Source: DSNY01 sp016861185 (GTDB taxonomy: Bacteria; Pseudomonadota; Gammaproteobacteria; Burkholderiales; Burkholderiaceae_F). Taken from it: a stretch of DNA of 27,776 bases. Within the stretch, counting starts at the first letter, position 1, and every line of letters starts with the position of its first letter. Below, in pieces: positions 15,709 to 23,865 of the stretch. The stretch is from contig SZOR01000053.1 in NCBI GenBank assembly GCA_030263275.1, positions 1 through 27,776 on the forward strand, given 5' to 3'. The position numbers were made by a program, and so were the translations under genes. The notes beneath the pieces are model-generated. The model was given only the letters and a program-made list of their open reading frames with translations. It was not told the DNA's origin and searched no databases.

Positions 15709-16253
15709 CCCGGACCCAGACGTTGCTCGCATTCGTCGCCACCGCGGCGATCGCCGCTGCCGCCGGCGCGGGCGTGGCGTGGCTGCGGATCGCGCCGCAG
15801 CCTGCGGCTGCCGACACGACCACGCTGTTCGCGAGCACTTTCGACGACGCGGACGGACGACCGCAGCCGATCGCGCAGTGGAAGGGCCGTCCGCTCGTCG
15901 TCAACTTCTGGGCGACCTGGTGCCCGCCGTGCGTCGAGGAGATGCCCGACCTGCAGCGCGTTCGCGACGAGTACCGCGCGCGCGGCGTCGAGATCATCGG
16001 GGTGGGGATCGACAACGCGGCCAGGATCCGCGAGTTTCGCGACCGCCTGGGCATCACGTTGCCGCTACTCGCCGCGGGCGTCGGCGGGACCGAGCTGGGC
16101 CGCGAACTGGGCAACCAGGCGGGCGTGCTGCCCTATACTGTGCTCGTCGCAACCGACGGCAAGATCGTTCAGCGCAAGATCGGCCAAGTCAAACCGGCTG
16201 AACTGCGCGCTTGGCTGGACGCCGCACTGTCCGCTCAGGGTTCGCCGCAGTGA
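15705..16253 (+). CDS. TlpA/ResA-like thiol-disulfide oxidoreductase
   Basis: The 182-residue product is a membrane-tethered or secreted thioredoxin-fold protein acting in the periplasm. A hydrophobic N-terminal segment (about 6-28) lacks a lipobox and probably anchors it. The active site is WCPPC with cysteines C73 and C76, inside VVNFWATWCPPCVEEMP, typical of TlpA/ResA reductases. The cis-proline loop is VLPYTVLV. Such proteins reduce cysteines of specific partners, for example in cytochrome maturation; no partner is visible here. The ATG overlaps the upstream stop by four bases. The gap to aroQ is about 107 bp. Confidence 0.92.
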   Translation: MTRTQTLLAFVATAAIAAAAGAGVAWLRIAPQPAAADTTTLFASTFDDADGRPQPIAQWKGRPLVVNFWATWCPPCVEEMPDLQRVRDEYRARGVEIIGVGIDNAARIREFRDRLGITLPLLAAGVGGTELGRELGNQAGVLPYTVLVATDGKIVQRKIGQVKPAELRAWLDAALSAQGSPQ

Positions 16254-16360
16254 CAGTTCCGGGCTGGACATCAAAGCGATTTCTCATCACAATCCGCGCC
16301 TTCTGTTGATTTTTGGCGCCATCAGCCGCGTTCTTGACTGACGGCCCAAATGCGCGGCAC

Positions 16361-16804
16361 GTGGCGAATCACATCCTGGTCCTCAACGGACCCAACCTAA
16401 ACCTTCTCGGCACACGCGAGCCGGCGATCTATGGCGCCCGCACGCTGAAGGACATCGAGCAGGAACTCGCCGAGATCGCCGGCAGGCGAAAGGCCAGCAT
16501 CGCCTTCTTCCAGAGCAACCACGAAGGCGCGCTGATCGACCGCATCCATGCGGCACGCGGCGAAGGGATCGACTTCATCGTCATCAACGCGGGCGCGCTC
16601 ACGCACACCAGCATCGCCTTGCGCGACGCGTTGGCCGCCGTCCAGATCCCGTTCATCGAAGTTCATCTGTCCAACGTCCACCGGCGCGAGGACTTTCGCC
16701 ACCGCTCGTACTTGGCGGATCTCGCGGTCGGATCGATCGTCGGGCTGGGTCCGGCCGGCTATCGCTGCGCGCTCGAATACGCGCTCGGCGACGGCGCAGC
16801 CTAG
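16361..16804 (+). CDS. aroQ: Type II 3-dehydroquinate dehydratase AroQ
   Basis: AroQ dehydrates 3-dehydroquinate to 3-dehydroshikimate, one step before AroE. From the GTG at 16361 the protein is 147 residues, the normal size of the dodecameric type II enzyme. Signature blocks are ILVLNGPNLNLLGTREPAIYG with catalytic Y24, FFQSNHEGALID, INAGALTHTS, and IEVHLSNVHRREDFRHRS. The frame is open to TTG codons at 16313 and 16334, but these would add a non-conserved leader. No start has a clear Shine-Dalgarno. It heads the accBC-prmA group, an order common in Burkholderiales. Confidence 0.93.
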   Translation: MANHILVLNGPNLNLLGTREPAIYGARTLKDIEQELAEIAGRRKASIAFFQSNHEGALIDRIHAARGEGIDFIVINAGALTHTSIALRDALAAVQIPFIEVHLSNVHRREDFRHRSYLADLAVGSIVGLGPAGYRCALEYALGDGAA

Positions 16805-16848
16805 GCCGACCGGCGCGGGCCCGGCACGCGCCGGGCGCGGAGGGAACC

Positions 16849-17316
16849 ATGGATCTCAGAAAACTGAAGACGCTGATCGATCTCGTGGCCGAGTCGGGCA
16901 TCGCCGAAATCGAGGTCACCGAAGGCGAAGACAAGGTCCGCATTGTCAAGCACAACCCGGTTGCCGCGCCGGCGTCGATGCCCGCACCCGTGCCCGCCGC
17001 CGTGTTCGCCGCACCGGCACCGAGCGTCGCCGCGGCGCCGGCACCCGCGGCAGCGCCCGCGCCAGCGGCTGAAGAGCTGAAGGGACACGTCGTCAAGTCG
17101 CCGATGGTCGGCACTTTCTATCGCGCATCGAGCCCCGGGGCGAAGCCGTTCGTCGAGCTGGGCCAGGCGGTCAAGCCCGGCGACACCCTGTGCATCATCG
17201 AGGCGATGAAGCTGCTCAACGAAATCGAGGCCGAGGTCGCCGGCATCGTCAAGGAGATCCTGGTGGAGAACGGCCAGGCCGTGGAATATGGCCAGCCGTT
17301 GTTCGTAATCGGATAA
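16849..17316 (+). CDS. accB: Biotin carboxyl carrier protein of acetyl-CoA carboxylase, AccB
   Basis: AccB carries the biotin that shuttles CO2 from AccC to the carboxyltransferase in the first step of fatty-acid synthesis. The 155-residue product begins with the conserved MDLRKLKTLIDLVAESGI helix. An Ala/Pro-rich swinging linker (about 38-75) follows, then the biotinyl domain (about 78-155). The biotin lysine is K121 in EAMKLLNEIEAE. A GGAGGGAA ribosome-binding site lies just before the ATG. The gap to accC is 214 bp and full of palindromes, which is unusual for this operon. Confidence 0.97.
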   Translation: MDLRKLKTLIDLVAESGIAEIEVTEGEDKVRIVKHNPVAAPASMPAPVPAAVFAAPAPSVAAAPAPAAAPAPAAEELKGHVVKSPMVGTFYRASSPGAKPFVELGQAVKPGDTLCIIEAMKLLNEIEAEVAGIVKEILVENGQAVEYGQPLFVIG

Positions 17317-17393
17317 CGGTCGTGCAGCATCGGTCGTCCAACGCGGCTCATGCCATCTCGACGACTCCTCACCTGCGCAGCGGGCGGGTGCAG

Positions 17394-17514
17394 GAGCGCA
17401 GCGCGGGCCGAAGCCACAACCGCGCGCAAAGCGCGCCCGTTGCGGTGCGGGCTAACGTGCGCGTAGCGCACGTTAAGGCGCGCAGCGCCGGCCGGCACCA
17501 AATCGCCGGCGATT
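17394..17514. repeat. Cluster of palindromes between accB and accC
   Basis: Several perfect inverted repeats are packed into about 120 bp. GCGCGC arms with an AAA loop lie at 17422-17436. TAACGTGCGC and its complement with a GTA loop lie at 17453-17475. The self-complementary decamer GCCGGCCGGC is at 17487-17496. The 14-bp palindrome AATCGCCGGCGATT is at 17501-17514. A GCGC-two or three bases-GCGC motif recurs at least three times. No T-tract follows, so these are not standard terminators. The last palindrome ends 16 bp before the accC ATG. It resembles a REP-type intergenic element, but I cannot name a family. Confidence 0.6.
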
Positions 17515-17530
17515 GAGCCGCGGGCACCTT

Positions 17531-18889
17531 ATGTTCGGAAAGATCCTGATCGCAAACCGCGGCGAAATCGCCCTGCGCATCCAGCGCGCCTGCCGCGAGA
17601 TGGGCATCAAGACGGTGGTCGTCCATTCCGAGGCTGACACGGATGCCAAGTACGTGAAGCTCGCCGACGAGTCGGTGTGCATCGGCCCGCCGCCGTCGAA
17701 GGACAGTTACCTCAATATCCCGGCGATCATCAGCGCGGCCGAGGTGACGGACGCCGAAGCGATCCACCCCGGGTACGGGTTCCTGTCCGAAAACGCCGAC
17801 TTCGCCGAGCGCGTGGAGAAAAGCGGTTTTGTCTTCATCGGGCCGCGGCCGGAGTCGATCCGCCTGATGGGCGACAAGGTTTCGGCCAAGCAGGCGATGA
17901 TCGCAGCCGGCGTGCCCTGCGTTCCCGGCTCGGAAGGTGCGCTGCCCGAGGAGCCGCGTGAAATCGTCAAGATCGCGCGCTCGATCGGCTATCCGGTCAT
18001 CATCAAGGCCGCCGGCGGCGGCGGCGGGCGCGGCATGCGCGTCGTGCACACCGAGGCGGCGCTGGTCAACGCGGTCAACATGACCCGGCAGGAAGCGCAG
18101 GCGGCGTTCGGCAATCCGGCGGTCTACATGGAGAAGTTCCTGGAGAACCCGCGCCACATCGAAATCCAGGTGCTCGCGGACCAGCATCGCAACGCGGTGT
18201 GGCTGGGCGAGCGCGACTGCTCGATGCAGCGGCGTCATCAGAAGATCATCGAAGAGGCGCCCGCGCCCGGCATCGCGCGCAAGCTGATCGAGCGGATCGG
18301 CGACCGCTGCGCCGAGGCGTGCCGCAAGATCAACTACCGCGGCGCGGGCACCTTCGAGTTCCTGTACGAAAGCGGCGAGTTCTACTTCATCGAGATGAAC
18401 ACGCGCGTGCAGGTCGAGCACCCGGTGACCGAGATGGTGACCGGCATCGACATCGTGCAGCAGCAGATCCGCGTGGCGGCCGGCGAGAAGCTCGCGCTGC
18501 GCCAGCGCGACATCGTGATGAAGGGCGCGGCGATCGAGTGCCGCATCAACGCCGAGGACCCTTACAAGTTCACGCCCTGCCCCGGTCGCATCACGGCCTG
18601 GCACGCGCCCGGCGGTCCGGGCGTACGCGTGGACTCGCACGTGTACGCCGGCTACTTCGTTCCGCCGCACTACGACTCGATGATCGGCAAGGTCATCTGC
18701 TACGGCGACACGCGCGCACAGGCGCTCGCCCGCATGCGGGTCGCACTGTCGGAGATGGTGGTCGAAGGCATCCTGACCAACATCCCGCTGCATCGCGAAC
18801 TTCTGATCGACGAGAAGTTCGTGCAGGGCGGCACCTCGATCCACTATCTGGAGAAGCGGCTCGCCGCCCGTCAGGTCAACCAAGCCTGA
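17531..18889 (+). CDS. accC: Biotin carboxylase AccC
   Basis: AccC uses ATP and bicarbonate to carboxylate the biotin on AccB. The 452-residue product has the full ATP-grasp layout. The N-terminal MFGKILIANRGEIALRIQRA is followed by HPGYGFLSENADFA. The glycine-rich ATP lid IKAAGGGGGRGMR is at about 160-170. The catalytic ERDCSMQRRHQK and EMNTRVQVEHPVTEMVTG blocks follow, then the RINAEDP C-terminal part. The frame is open from a TTG at 17513, but the ATG at 17531 starts exactly at the conserved N-terminus. The Shine-Dalgarno is poor and the upstream palindromes could fold near it. Confidence 0.97.
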   Translation: MFGKILIANRGEIALRIQRACREMGIKTVVVHSEADTDAKYVKLADESVCIGPPPSKDSYLNIPAIISAAEVTDAEAIHPGYGFLSENADFAERVEKSGFVFIGPRPESIRLMGDKVSAKQAMIAAGVPCVPGSEGALPEEPREIVKIARSIGYPVIIKAAGGGGGRGMRVVHTEAALVNAVNMTRQEAQAAFGNPAVYMEKFLENPRHIEIQVLADQHRNAVWLGERDCSMQRRHQKIIEEAPAPGIARKLIERIGDRCAEACRKINYRGAGTFEFLYESGEFYFIEMNTRVQVEHPVTEMVTGIDIVQQQIRVAAGEKLALRQRDIVMKGAAIECRINAEDPYKFTPCPGRITAWHAPGGPGVRVDSHVYAGYFVPPHYDSMIGKVICYGDTRAQALARMRVALSEMVVEGILTNIPLHRELLIDEKFVQGGTSIHYLEKRLAARQVNQA

Positions 18890-18914
18890 CCCGGCCGGTG
18901 CGCGCCGCGGCCGT

Positions 18915-19817
18915 ATGCTGCGCGAACTGACGTTGACCGTCACCGAACCGGAAGCCGAGCGCCTGGCCGATGCGCTGCTCGACGCCGGCGCGCTATCCGT
19001 TTCGGTCGAGGACGCCGAAGCCGACAGCGAGCGCGAGTCGCCGCTGTACGGCGAACCGGGCCTCGCGCCCGAGCGGCATGCGTGGCAGCGCAATCGGGTG
19101 CGCGTGCTGCTCGATGCCGCGCTCGATCCGGCTCCGCTGCTGCGCGAAGCGGCCGCCGCCTGCGCGCTGCCGGTGCCGGCGATCGAGTCGATCCGTGCCG
19201 TCGCGGACGCCGACTGGGTACGGCTGACGCAGTCGCAGTTTCCGCCGGTGCGCGTCAGCGAGCGGCTGTGGATCGTGCCGAGCTGGCACGCGCCGCCGGA
19301 TCCGCCCGCGATCGCGATCCGGCTCGATCCCGGCGCGGCGTTCGGCACGGGCACCCATCCGACCACGCGGCTGTGCCTGCGCTGGCTCGATGCGGAGCTG
19401 CGCCCCGGCGCACGCGTGCTCGACTACGGCTGCGGTTCGGGCATCCTCGCGATCGCTGCCGCGAAGCTCGGCGCGCGCTGCGTCGTCGGCACCGACCTCG
19501 ATCCGCAGGCGCTCGCGACCGCGCGCGCGAACTCGGCGAACAACGCGGTGACGGCCGATTACACTGCGCCCGACCGTCTGCCCGCCGGCAGCTTCGATCT
19601 CGTGCTCGCCAACATCCTGTCGAATCCGCTGAAGATCCTCGCGCCCGCACTGCTCGCGCGAGTCGCGCCCGGCGGATCGCTGGTGCTCTCGGGCATCCTC
19701 GAACGGCAGGCGCTGGAGCTGATCGACGCCTATGCCGCCGCCGACGCGCGCGTGCCGCTGCGCGTGTGGGACGTCGACGAAGGCTGGGTTTGCCTCGCCG
19801 GCATGCGGCCGGCCTAA
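18915..19817 (+). CDS. prmA: Ribosomal protein L11 methyltransferase PrmA
   Basis: PrmA trimethylates ribosomal protein L11 with S-adenosylmethionine. The 300-residue product has the N-terminal substrate-recognition domain (about 1-60), a linker, and a class I methyltransferase domain from about 130. Diagnostic blocks are LDPGAAFGTGTHPTTRLCL (137-155), SAM motif I VLDYGCGSGILAIAAAKLG (168-186), the acidic GTDLDPQA (192-199), and the NIL motif LANILSNPL (231-239). Length is normal. It starts 25 bp after accC, and the DUF3426 gene starts 7 bp after its stop. Confidence 0.96.
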   Translation: MLRELTLTVTEPEAERLADALLDAGALSVSVEDAEADSERESPLYGEPGLAPERHAWQRNRVRVLLDAALDPAPLLREAAAACALPVPAIESIRAVADADWVRLTQSQFPPVRVSERLWIVPSWHAPPDPPAIAIRLDPGAAFGTGTHPTTRLCLRWLDAELRPGARVLDYGCGSGILAIAAAKLGARCVVGTDLDPQALATARANSANNAVTADYTAPDRLPAGSFDLVLANILSNPLKILAPALLARVAPGGSLVLSGILERQALELIDAYAAADARVPLRVWDVDEGWVCLAGMRPA

Positions 19818-19824
19818 GCGTCCG

Positions 19825-20946
19825 ATGGCGCTCGCGACCCGCTGCCCCAACTGCCAAGCGCTGTTCCGCGTCGTCGCTGACCAGCTCAAACTGCGCGGCG
19901 GGCTGGTCCGCTGCGGCGCGTGCCGTCACGTGTTCGACGCGATCGGCAGCTTGACCTACGTCGACGACGCGGCGCCGGCCGGCGGAGCATCCACACCTGC
20001 GACCGCCAAGGCGGCGGCGCCGTTGACGCTGCGCATTTCGCCCGAACGACTCGCGCGACCAAAGCCGGCCGCGCGCGACGACGAACGTGCGCGCGCACCG
20101 GACGCGCAACGCGCACCTGTCCGCCCATCGCCTGCGGAGGCCGGGCAATCGAACGATTCCGAGCGCGCGGACAAGGTGCGCCCCTCGATCGAGGAGGAGA
20201 TCGCGGAGTCCTCCGTCCCCACCTTGCTCGCGCCGGGAGTCGACGCGCTGGGGCGCGAACCGGTCCGCGCGGAGCCGTCGGACGCGGGCGACGAGGACGA
20301 AGAAAAACGCGCGCGGGCGGAAAGGCGGCGACGACGCGTCGAGCGGCGAACTCGCGAGACGCGCGCCGAGGGGCCCGCCGACGCCGGCGTCGAAGAGACG
20401 GCGGTCGACGCGGAGGCGGCGCCGGACTTTCTACGCAGAGGGGAGCGGCGGACGAGCACGGGGTTTTCGGTCGTCTTCGGCGGCGGCTCGGCGCTGCTCG
20501 CGGTGCTGCTGCTCGCGCAGCTCGCCGTCGTCTTCCGCATCGAACTCGCCACGCGCTGGCCGTCGCTGCGCCCGAGCCTCGTGCAACTGTGCGGGGCCTT
20601 CGGCTGCGCCGTCGGCTGGCCGGCGCGCGCCGACCTGCTCGCGGTGGTGGGCACCGAACTGCAGGCGATCCCGGGCACCGACGTGCTCGAACTGACGGCG
20701 GTCGTACGCAACCGCGCGAACTTCAAGGTCGCACTGCCGGCGATCGAAGTCACGCTGACTGACACGCAGAACCGCGCACTCGCCCGCAAGGTCTTCGCCC
20801 CGGTCGACTACCTCGCGTCGGCCGGCGAGCCCTCCTCCCGCATCGACGAAGGACTCGCCGCCGGGAGCGACTACACGATCCGCATCGCGTTCGAAGCGCG
20901 CGGACTCGCCGCGGTCGGCTTCGTCGTTTACCCGTTTTATCTCTAG
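19825..20946 (+). CDS. DUF3426 zinc-ribbon membrane protein
   Basis: The 373-residue product has an N-terminal MJ0042-type zinc ribbon with cysteine pairs CPNC (7 and 10) and CGAC (30 and 33). A low-complexity, highly charged linker follows (about 60-205). One membrane segment lies at about 213-238, and the C-terminal DUF3426 domain spans about 240-373. That topology puts the zinc ribbon in the cytoplasm and DUF3426 in the periplasm. The domain pair is frequent in Betaproteobacteria directly after prmA, but its function is not known. The frame is open upstream inside prmA; the ATG at 19825 begins exactly at the zinc-ribbon motif MALATRCPNCQALFRV and is preferred. Confidence 0.88.
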   Translation: MALATRCPNCQALFRVVADQLKLRGGLVRCGACRHVFDAIGSLTYVDDAAPAGGASTPATAKAAAPLTLRISPERLARPKPAARDDERARAPDAQRAPVRPSPAEAGQSNDSERADKVRPSIEEEIAESSVPTLLAPGVDALGREPVRAEPSDAGDEDEEKRARAERRRRRVERRTRETRAEGPADAGVEETAVDAEAAPDFLRRGERRTSTGFSVVFGGGSALLAVLLLAQLAVVFRIELATRWPSLRPSLVQLCGAFGCAVGWPARADLLAVVGTELQAIPGTDVLELTAVVRNRANFKVALPAIEVTLTDTQNRALARKVFAPVDYLASAGEPSSRIDEGLAAGSDYTIRIAFEARGLAAVGFVVYPFYL

Positions 20947-20982
20947 GAGTCGCGGCCGGCGCCGAGTCGGTCCCTTGCCCAC

Positions 20983-21918
20983 ATGAGCATCCTCGTCTGC
21001 GGATCGATCGCTTACGACTCGATCATGGTCTTCCACGGCCGCTTCAAGGACCACATCCTGCCCGAGCAGGTCCACATCCTGAACGTCTCCTTCCTGGTGC
21101 CCGAGATGCGCCGCGAGTTCGGCGGCTGCGCCGGCAACATCGCCTACAACCTGAAGCTGCTCGGCGGCTCGCCCTTGCCGATGGCCACGGTGGGCGACGA
21201 CGCGCAGCCGTATCTCGACCGGCTCGACGCACTCGGCATCGATCGCCGCCACGTTCGCCATGTGCCCGGCACGTTCACCGCGCAGGCGTTCATCACGACC
21301 GACATCGACGACAACCAGATCACCGCTTTCCACCCAGGCGCGATGTCGCACTCGCATCTGAACGCGGTGCCGGGCGACGGTTCGATCCGCGTCGGCATCG
21401 TCGCGCCGGACGGCCGCGACGGCATGCTGCAGCACGCGCAGCAGTTCGCCGATCACGGCATTCCCTTCGTCTTCGACCCCGGGCAGGGGCTGCCGATGTT
21501 CGGCGCCGACGATCTCGCGTGGTTCATCGAGCGCGCGCACTACGTCGCGCTGAACGACTACGAGGCGAAGATGCTGGTGGAGAAGACGGGCCGCGACCTC
21601 GCGGCCATCGCGCGCAAGGTCGAGGCGCTCGTCGTCACGCACGGCGGCCGCGGCTCGGAGATCTACGTGGGCGGCGACGTGCTACAGATTCCGATCGCGC
21701 CGGCGCGCGAGGTTGTCGACCCGACCGGTTGCGGCGACGCGTATCGCGCCGGTCTGCTCTACGGCATCGAGCACGGCCTCGACTGGGGCACGACCGGCCG
21801 GCTCGCCGCGGTGATGGGATCGTTGAAGATCGAACGCGGCGGCGCGCAGAACCACACGGGCGATCGCACGGTGGTGGCCGACCGCTTCTTCGCGGCCTTC
21901 GGCTACCGGCCTTGGTAA
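20983..21918 (+). CDS. PfkB-family carbohydrate/nucleoside kinase
   Basis: The 311-residue product is a ribokinase-fold kinase. The N-terminal substrate part contains CGSIAYDSIMVF and the glycine motif FGGCAGNIAYNLKLLGG. The ATP-site motif DPTGCGDAYRAGLLYG ends the fold, with catalytic base D252. Members with this N-terminus are often annotated as adenosine kinase-like or fructokinase-like; the substrate cannot be decided here. It starts 36 bp after the DUF3426 gene and probably ends the transcription unit that began at aroQ. No terminator is evident after the stop. Confidence 0.9.
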   Translation: MSILVCGSIAYDSIMVFHGRFKDHILPEQVHILNVSFLVPEMRREFGGCAGNIAYNLKLLGGSPLPMATVGDDAQPYLDRLDALGIDRRHVRHVPGTFTAQAFITTDIDDNQITAFHPGAMSHSHLNAVPGDGSIRVGIVAPDGRDGMLQHAQQFADHGIPFVFDPGQGLPMFGADDLAWFIERAHYVALNDYEAKMLVEKTGRDLAAIARKVEALVVTHGGRGSEIYVGGDVLQIPIAPAREVVDPTGCGDAYRAGLLYGIEHGLDWGTTGRLAAVMGSLKIERGGAQNHTGDRTVVADRFFAAFGYRPW

Positions 21919-22055
21919 TCCGTGCGTCGCCGCCGCAGGGGTAACAATCTGATACCTTGCCGCCGCGCGTGGCCGCTAGACTGCAGACGGTACTCGAACG
22001 CAAGGTCGGCGGTCCGGCAGCGGGCCGGTCGGTGCAAAACGAATCGGAGGTTCTG

Positions 22056-22520
22056 ATGGCGAGAACATGGATGGTCCTGGGCGCCGGTGCGCTGGCGCTG
22101 GCAACGCTGGCCGGCTGCGCGACCCAGCAGCGCTCGGCGAGCGTCTACCGGGCGGGCGAAGCGCAACGCGAACAGATCGTGCGCATGGGCACCGTCGAAA
22201 GCGTGCGCGAAGTCACGATCGATCGCGGACAGACCGGTGTTGGCACGGCATCGGGCGCGGTGATCGGCGGTGTGGCCGGAAGCACGGTCGGACAGGGACG
22301 CGGGTCGGTGGTTGGTGCCGTCGCGGGTGCGGTCGCAGGCGGTGTGATCGGGCAAGCGATCGAGAACCAGGCTGGCAAGGTGCCCGGACTCGAGATCACG
22401 GTGAAGCTGGACAACGGCGAACTGCGCGCGATCGTTCAGGAAGTGGACGGCCAGCAGTTCAAGCCGGGCGACCGCGTCCGCCTGTTGACCCAGGGCGGCG
22501 TGACGCGCGTTACGCGCTAG
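22056..22520 (+). CDS. Glycine-zipper outer-membrane lipoprotein (SlyB/PcpY-like)
   Basis: The 154-residue product is a lipoprotein. Its signal peptide ends in the lipobox LAGC, giving an acylated C21. A glycine-zipper segment, alternating Gly and small residues, spans about 62-98 and probably forms two membrane-inserting helices. The soluble C-terminal part follows. This is the layout of SlyB, an outer-membrane lipoprotein linked to envelope stress. The start is ATG 22056, with CGGAGG six bases upstream. A strong terminator follows 22 bp after the stop. It stands alone, with 137 bp to the kinase gene before it. Confidence 0.9.
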   Translation: MARTWMVLGAGALALATLAGCATQQRSASVYRAGEAQREQIVRMGTVESVREVTIDRGQTGVGTASGAVIGGVAGSTVGQGRGSVVGAVAGAVAGGVIGQAIENQAGKVPGLEITVKLDNGELRAIVQEVDGQQFKPGDRVRLLTQGGVTRVTR

Positions 22521-22541
22521 CTCGGCAGCCGGAAGCAGCAG

Positions 22542-22573
22542 GAGCGCGCGGCTTCGGCCGCGCGTTCTTTTTT
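22542..22573 (+). terminator. Rho-independent terminator after the lipoprotein gene
   Basis: An 11-bp GC-rich stem (22542-22552 with 22557-22567, one G-U pair) closes a TTCG tetraloop and is followed by six T residues (22568-22573). The T-tract is only on the plus strand, so it stops the lipoprotein transcript and not the converging yggT transcript. Confidence 0.9.
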
Positions 22574-22581
22574 GGGGGGGC

Positions 22582-23130
22582 TCAGAAGCCGCTGCGGTTG
22601 ACGACCAGCAGCAGGATATTGACGACAACGATCAGCACGACCGGCGACAGGTCGATTCCGCCGACCAGCGGAACGATGCGCTGAAACGGCGCCAGAAACG
22701 GTCGGACCAGCATCGCCATCGCGGGTGCCACCGGCGCGTATGGGTTCACCCAGCTCAGGATCACGTGAATGATCGTGAGCCACATCACCAAGTACAGCAC
22801 CCAGCGTGCGAGATAGATGAACGCGGCCAGGAAAACGGTGCCCCACGGCCAAGCACCGCTGCCCGCGCCGATCAGCAGGAACGTCAGGATCAGCAGCAAG
22901 ACCGCGATCAGATAGGCCGCAACCAGCGACGCTGCGTCCAGCCGACCCGCTGCGGGAATCACGCGCCGCAACGGCCGCACGAGCCAGTCCGTCAGCGCGA
23001 AGACGAACTGCGCCAGCGGATTGCGGCCCGGCATGCCGATCCAGTTCATGTACGCACGCAGCAGCAGCGTCACGCCGAGCAGCGCCGCGACCGTCTCGAT
23101 CAGCAGGCGGGCGATGTCGACGAGCAGCAT
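22582..23130 (-). CDS. YggT-family integral membrane protein
   Basis: The 182-residue product consists of two YggT repeats, each with hydrophobic segments around a conserved NW or SWVNP block. The first is near RAYMNWIGMPGRNPLAQFVF and the second is near HVILSWVNPYAP. A DWLVRPLRRVIP and RPFLAPFQRIVP pair shows the internal duplication. The family is found in the inner membrane; links to cell division or osmotic stress in other bacteria are not settled. The ATG at 23128-23130 lies ten bases after GGAG. A TACAAT -10-like site (23161-23166) is about 30 bp upstream, after the terminator of the histone-like gene. Confidence 0.9.
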   Translation of the reverse strand: MLLVDIARLLIETVAALLGVTLLLRAYMNWIGMPGRNPLAQFVFALTDWLVRPLRRVIPAAGRLDAASLVAAYLIAVLLLILTFLLIGAGSGAWPWGTVFLAAFIYLARWVLYLVMWLTIIHVILSWVNPYAPVAPAMAMLVRPFLAPFQRIVPLVGGIDLSPVVLIVVVNILLLVVNRSGF

Positions 23131-23160
23131 GCCGGACGGGCTCCACGGAAAGTGGCCCGC

Positions 23161-23188
23161 ATTGTAGCGAGCGGACCGCTGCCGATCC
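23161..23188 (-). promoter_or_regulatory. Promoter-like site for yggT
   Basis: TACAAT (23161-23166) matches five of six -10 bases. GGATCG lies 16 bp upstream (23183-23188), the same unusual pairing as before the TonB-family gene. The leader would be about 24 nt. Confidence 0.4.
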
Positions 23189-23202
23189 GAAGTGCCGACA
23201 CG

Positions 23203-23235
23203 AAAGAAAACGGGGCGCTGGATGCCAGCGCCCCG
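23203..23235 (-). terminator. Rho-independent terminator of the histone-like gene
   Basis: A perfect 11-bp stem (23211-23221 with 23225-23235) has a three-base loop. On the minus strand it is followed by TTTTCTTT (23203-23210). It begins about 25 bp after the stop codon of the histone H1-like gene and separates that gene from yggT. Confidence 0.92.
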
Positions 23236-23260
23236 CACACGGTTCGCAACTCGCAAGGAG

Positions 23261-23626
23261 TTACGGACGGCTGCCCGTCGGGAAAGGCCAAGCGGCAGCC
23301 GGGTTCAGCGCGGTCTTCGCGCCTGGCGCCGCGGCCGTCGATGGCGCAACCGCAGCCGCTGGAGCGGGCGCGGCGGCCGCCATCGGCTTCGCCTTCGCAG
23401 CCTTTTTCTTGGCCGGTTTCTTCGCTGCCTTCTTCGCGGGCTTCTTGGCAGCTTTTTTGGCCGACTTCTTAGCTACTTTTTTTTTAGCTACTTTTTTTTT
23501 AGCGGTTTTTTTCGCCTTCTTGGCTGTCTTCTTCGCAGCCTTCTTGGCGGACTTCTTCGCAGCCTTCTTGGCCGGCTTCTTGGCGGCCTTCTTGGCGGAC
23601 TTCTTCGCAGCTTTCTTCGTAGCCAT
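23261..23626 (-). CDS. Histone H1-like DNA-binding protein (Lys/Ala repeats)
   Basis: The 121-residue product is almost entirely Lys, Ala and Pro in repeats of KKAAKK, KKSAKK and KKPAKK, the eukaryotic H1-tail-like type seen in Bordetella BpH1 and pseudomonad AlgP. It should bind DNA through charge and help nucleoid packing. The last 15 residues, LNPAAAWPFPTGSRP, are not repetitive and look like a conserved tail. The start ATG (23624-23626) has AAGGAG seven bases upstream; a longer frame to 23671 lacks such a site. Codons in the middle switch from AAG to AAA, giving A9, A9 and A7 tracts on the coding strand. The gene has its own terminator. Confidence 0.92.
   Translation of the reverse strand: MATKKAAKKSAKKAAKKPAKKAAKKSAKKAAKKTAKKAKKTAKKKVAKKKVAKKSAKKAAKKPAKKAAKKPAKKKAAKAKPMAAAAPAPAAAVAPSTAAAPGAKTALNPAAAWPFPTGSRP
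23477..23512 (-). repeat. Homopolymer tracts A9-A9-A7 inside the histone-like gene
   Basis: On the coding (minus) strand there are two A9 runs (plus-strand T9 at 23477-23485 and 23492-23500) and one A7 run (23506-23512). The two A9 runs are part of a 15-base tandem unit encoding KKKVA. A one-base slip would shift the frame in the middle of the protein. Confidence 0.9.
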
Positions 23627-23865
23627 GCGTATCTCCTTCAAAGGGTCAATACAGAGTGGTTGAAGTTGCAACCCGCGCGGACGGCGCGAACCGTCCGTTC
23701 GAGCTATTCATCGGCGCATGCGGAGGCACTGTCGCCGCGGCACCCCCAGAAATGCGTTTTGAGTGGCGCATATCCGAGTTGTGCGCGGAACGGTCAGGGC
23801 ACTGGCCGCTGACGCTGATGAATTCGGCACGGCGCGCAGCGGCGGAAGCTGCAAAGGCTGCGCGC

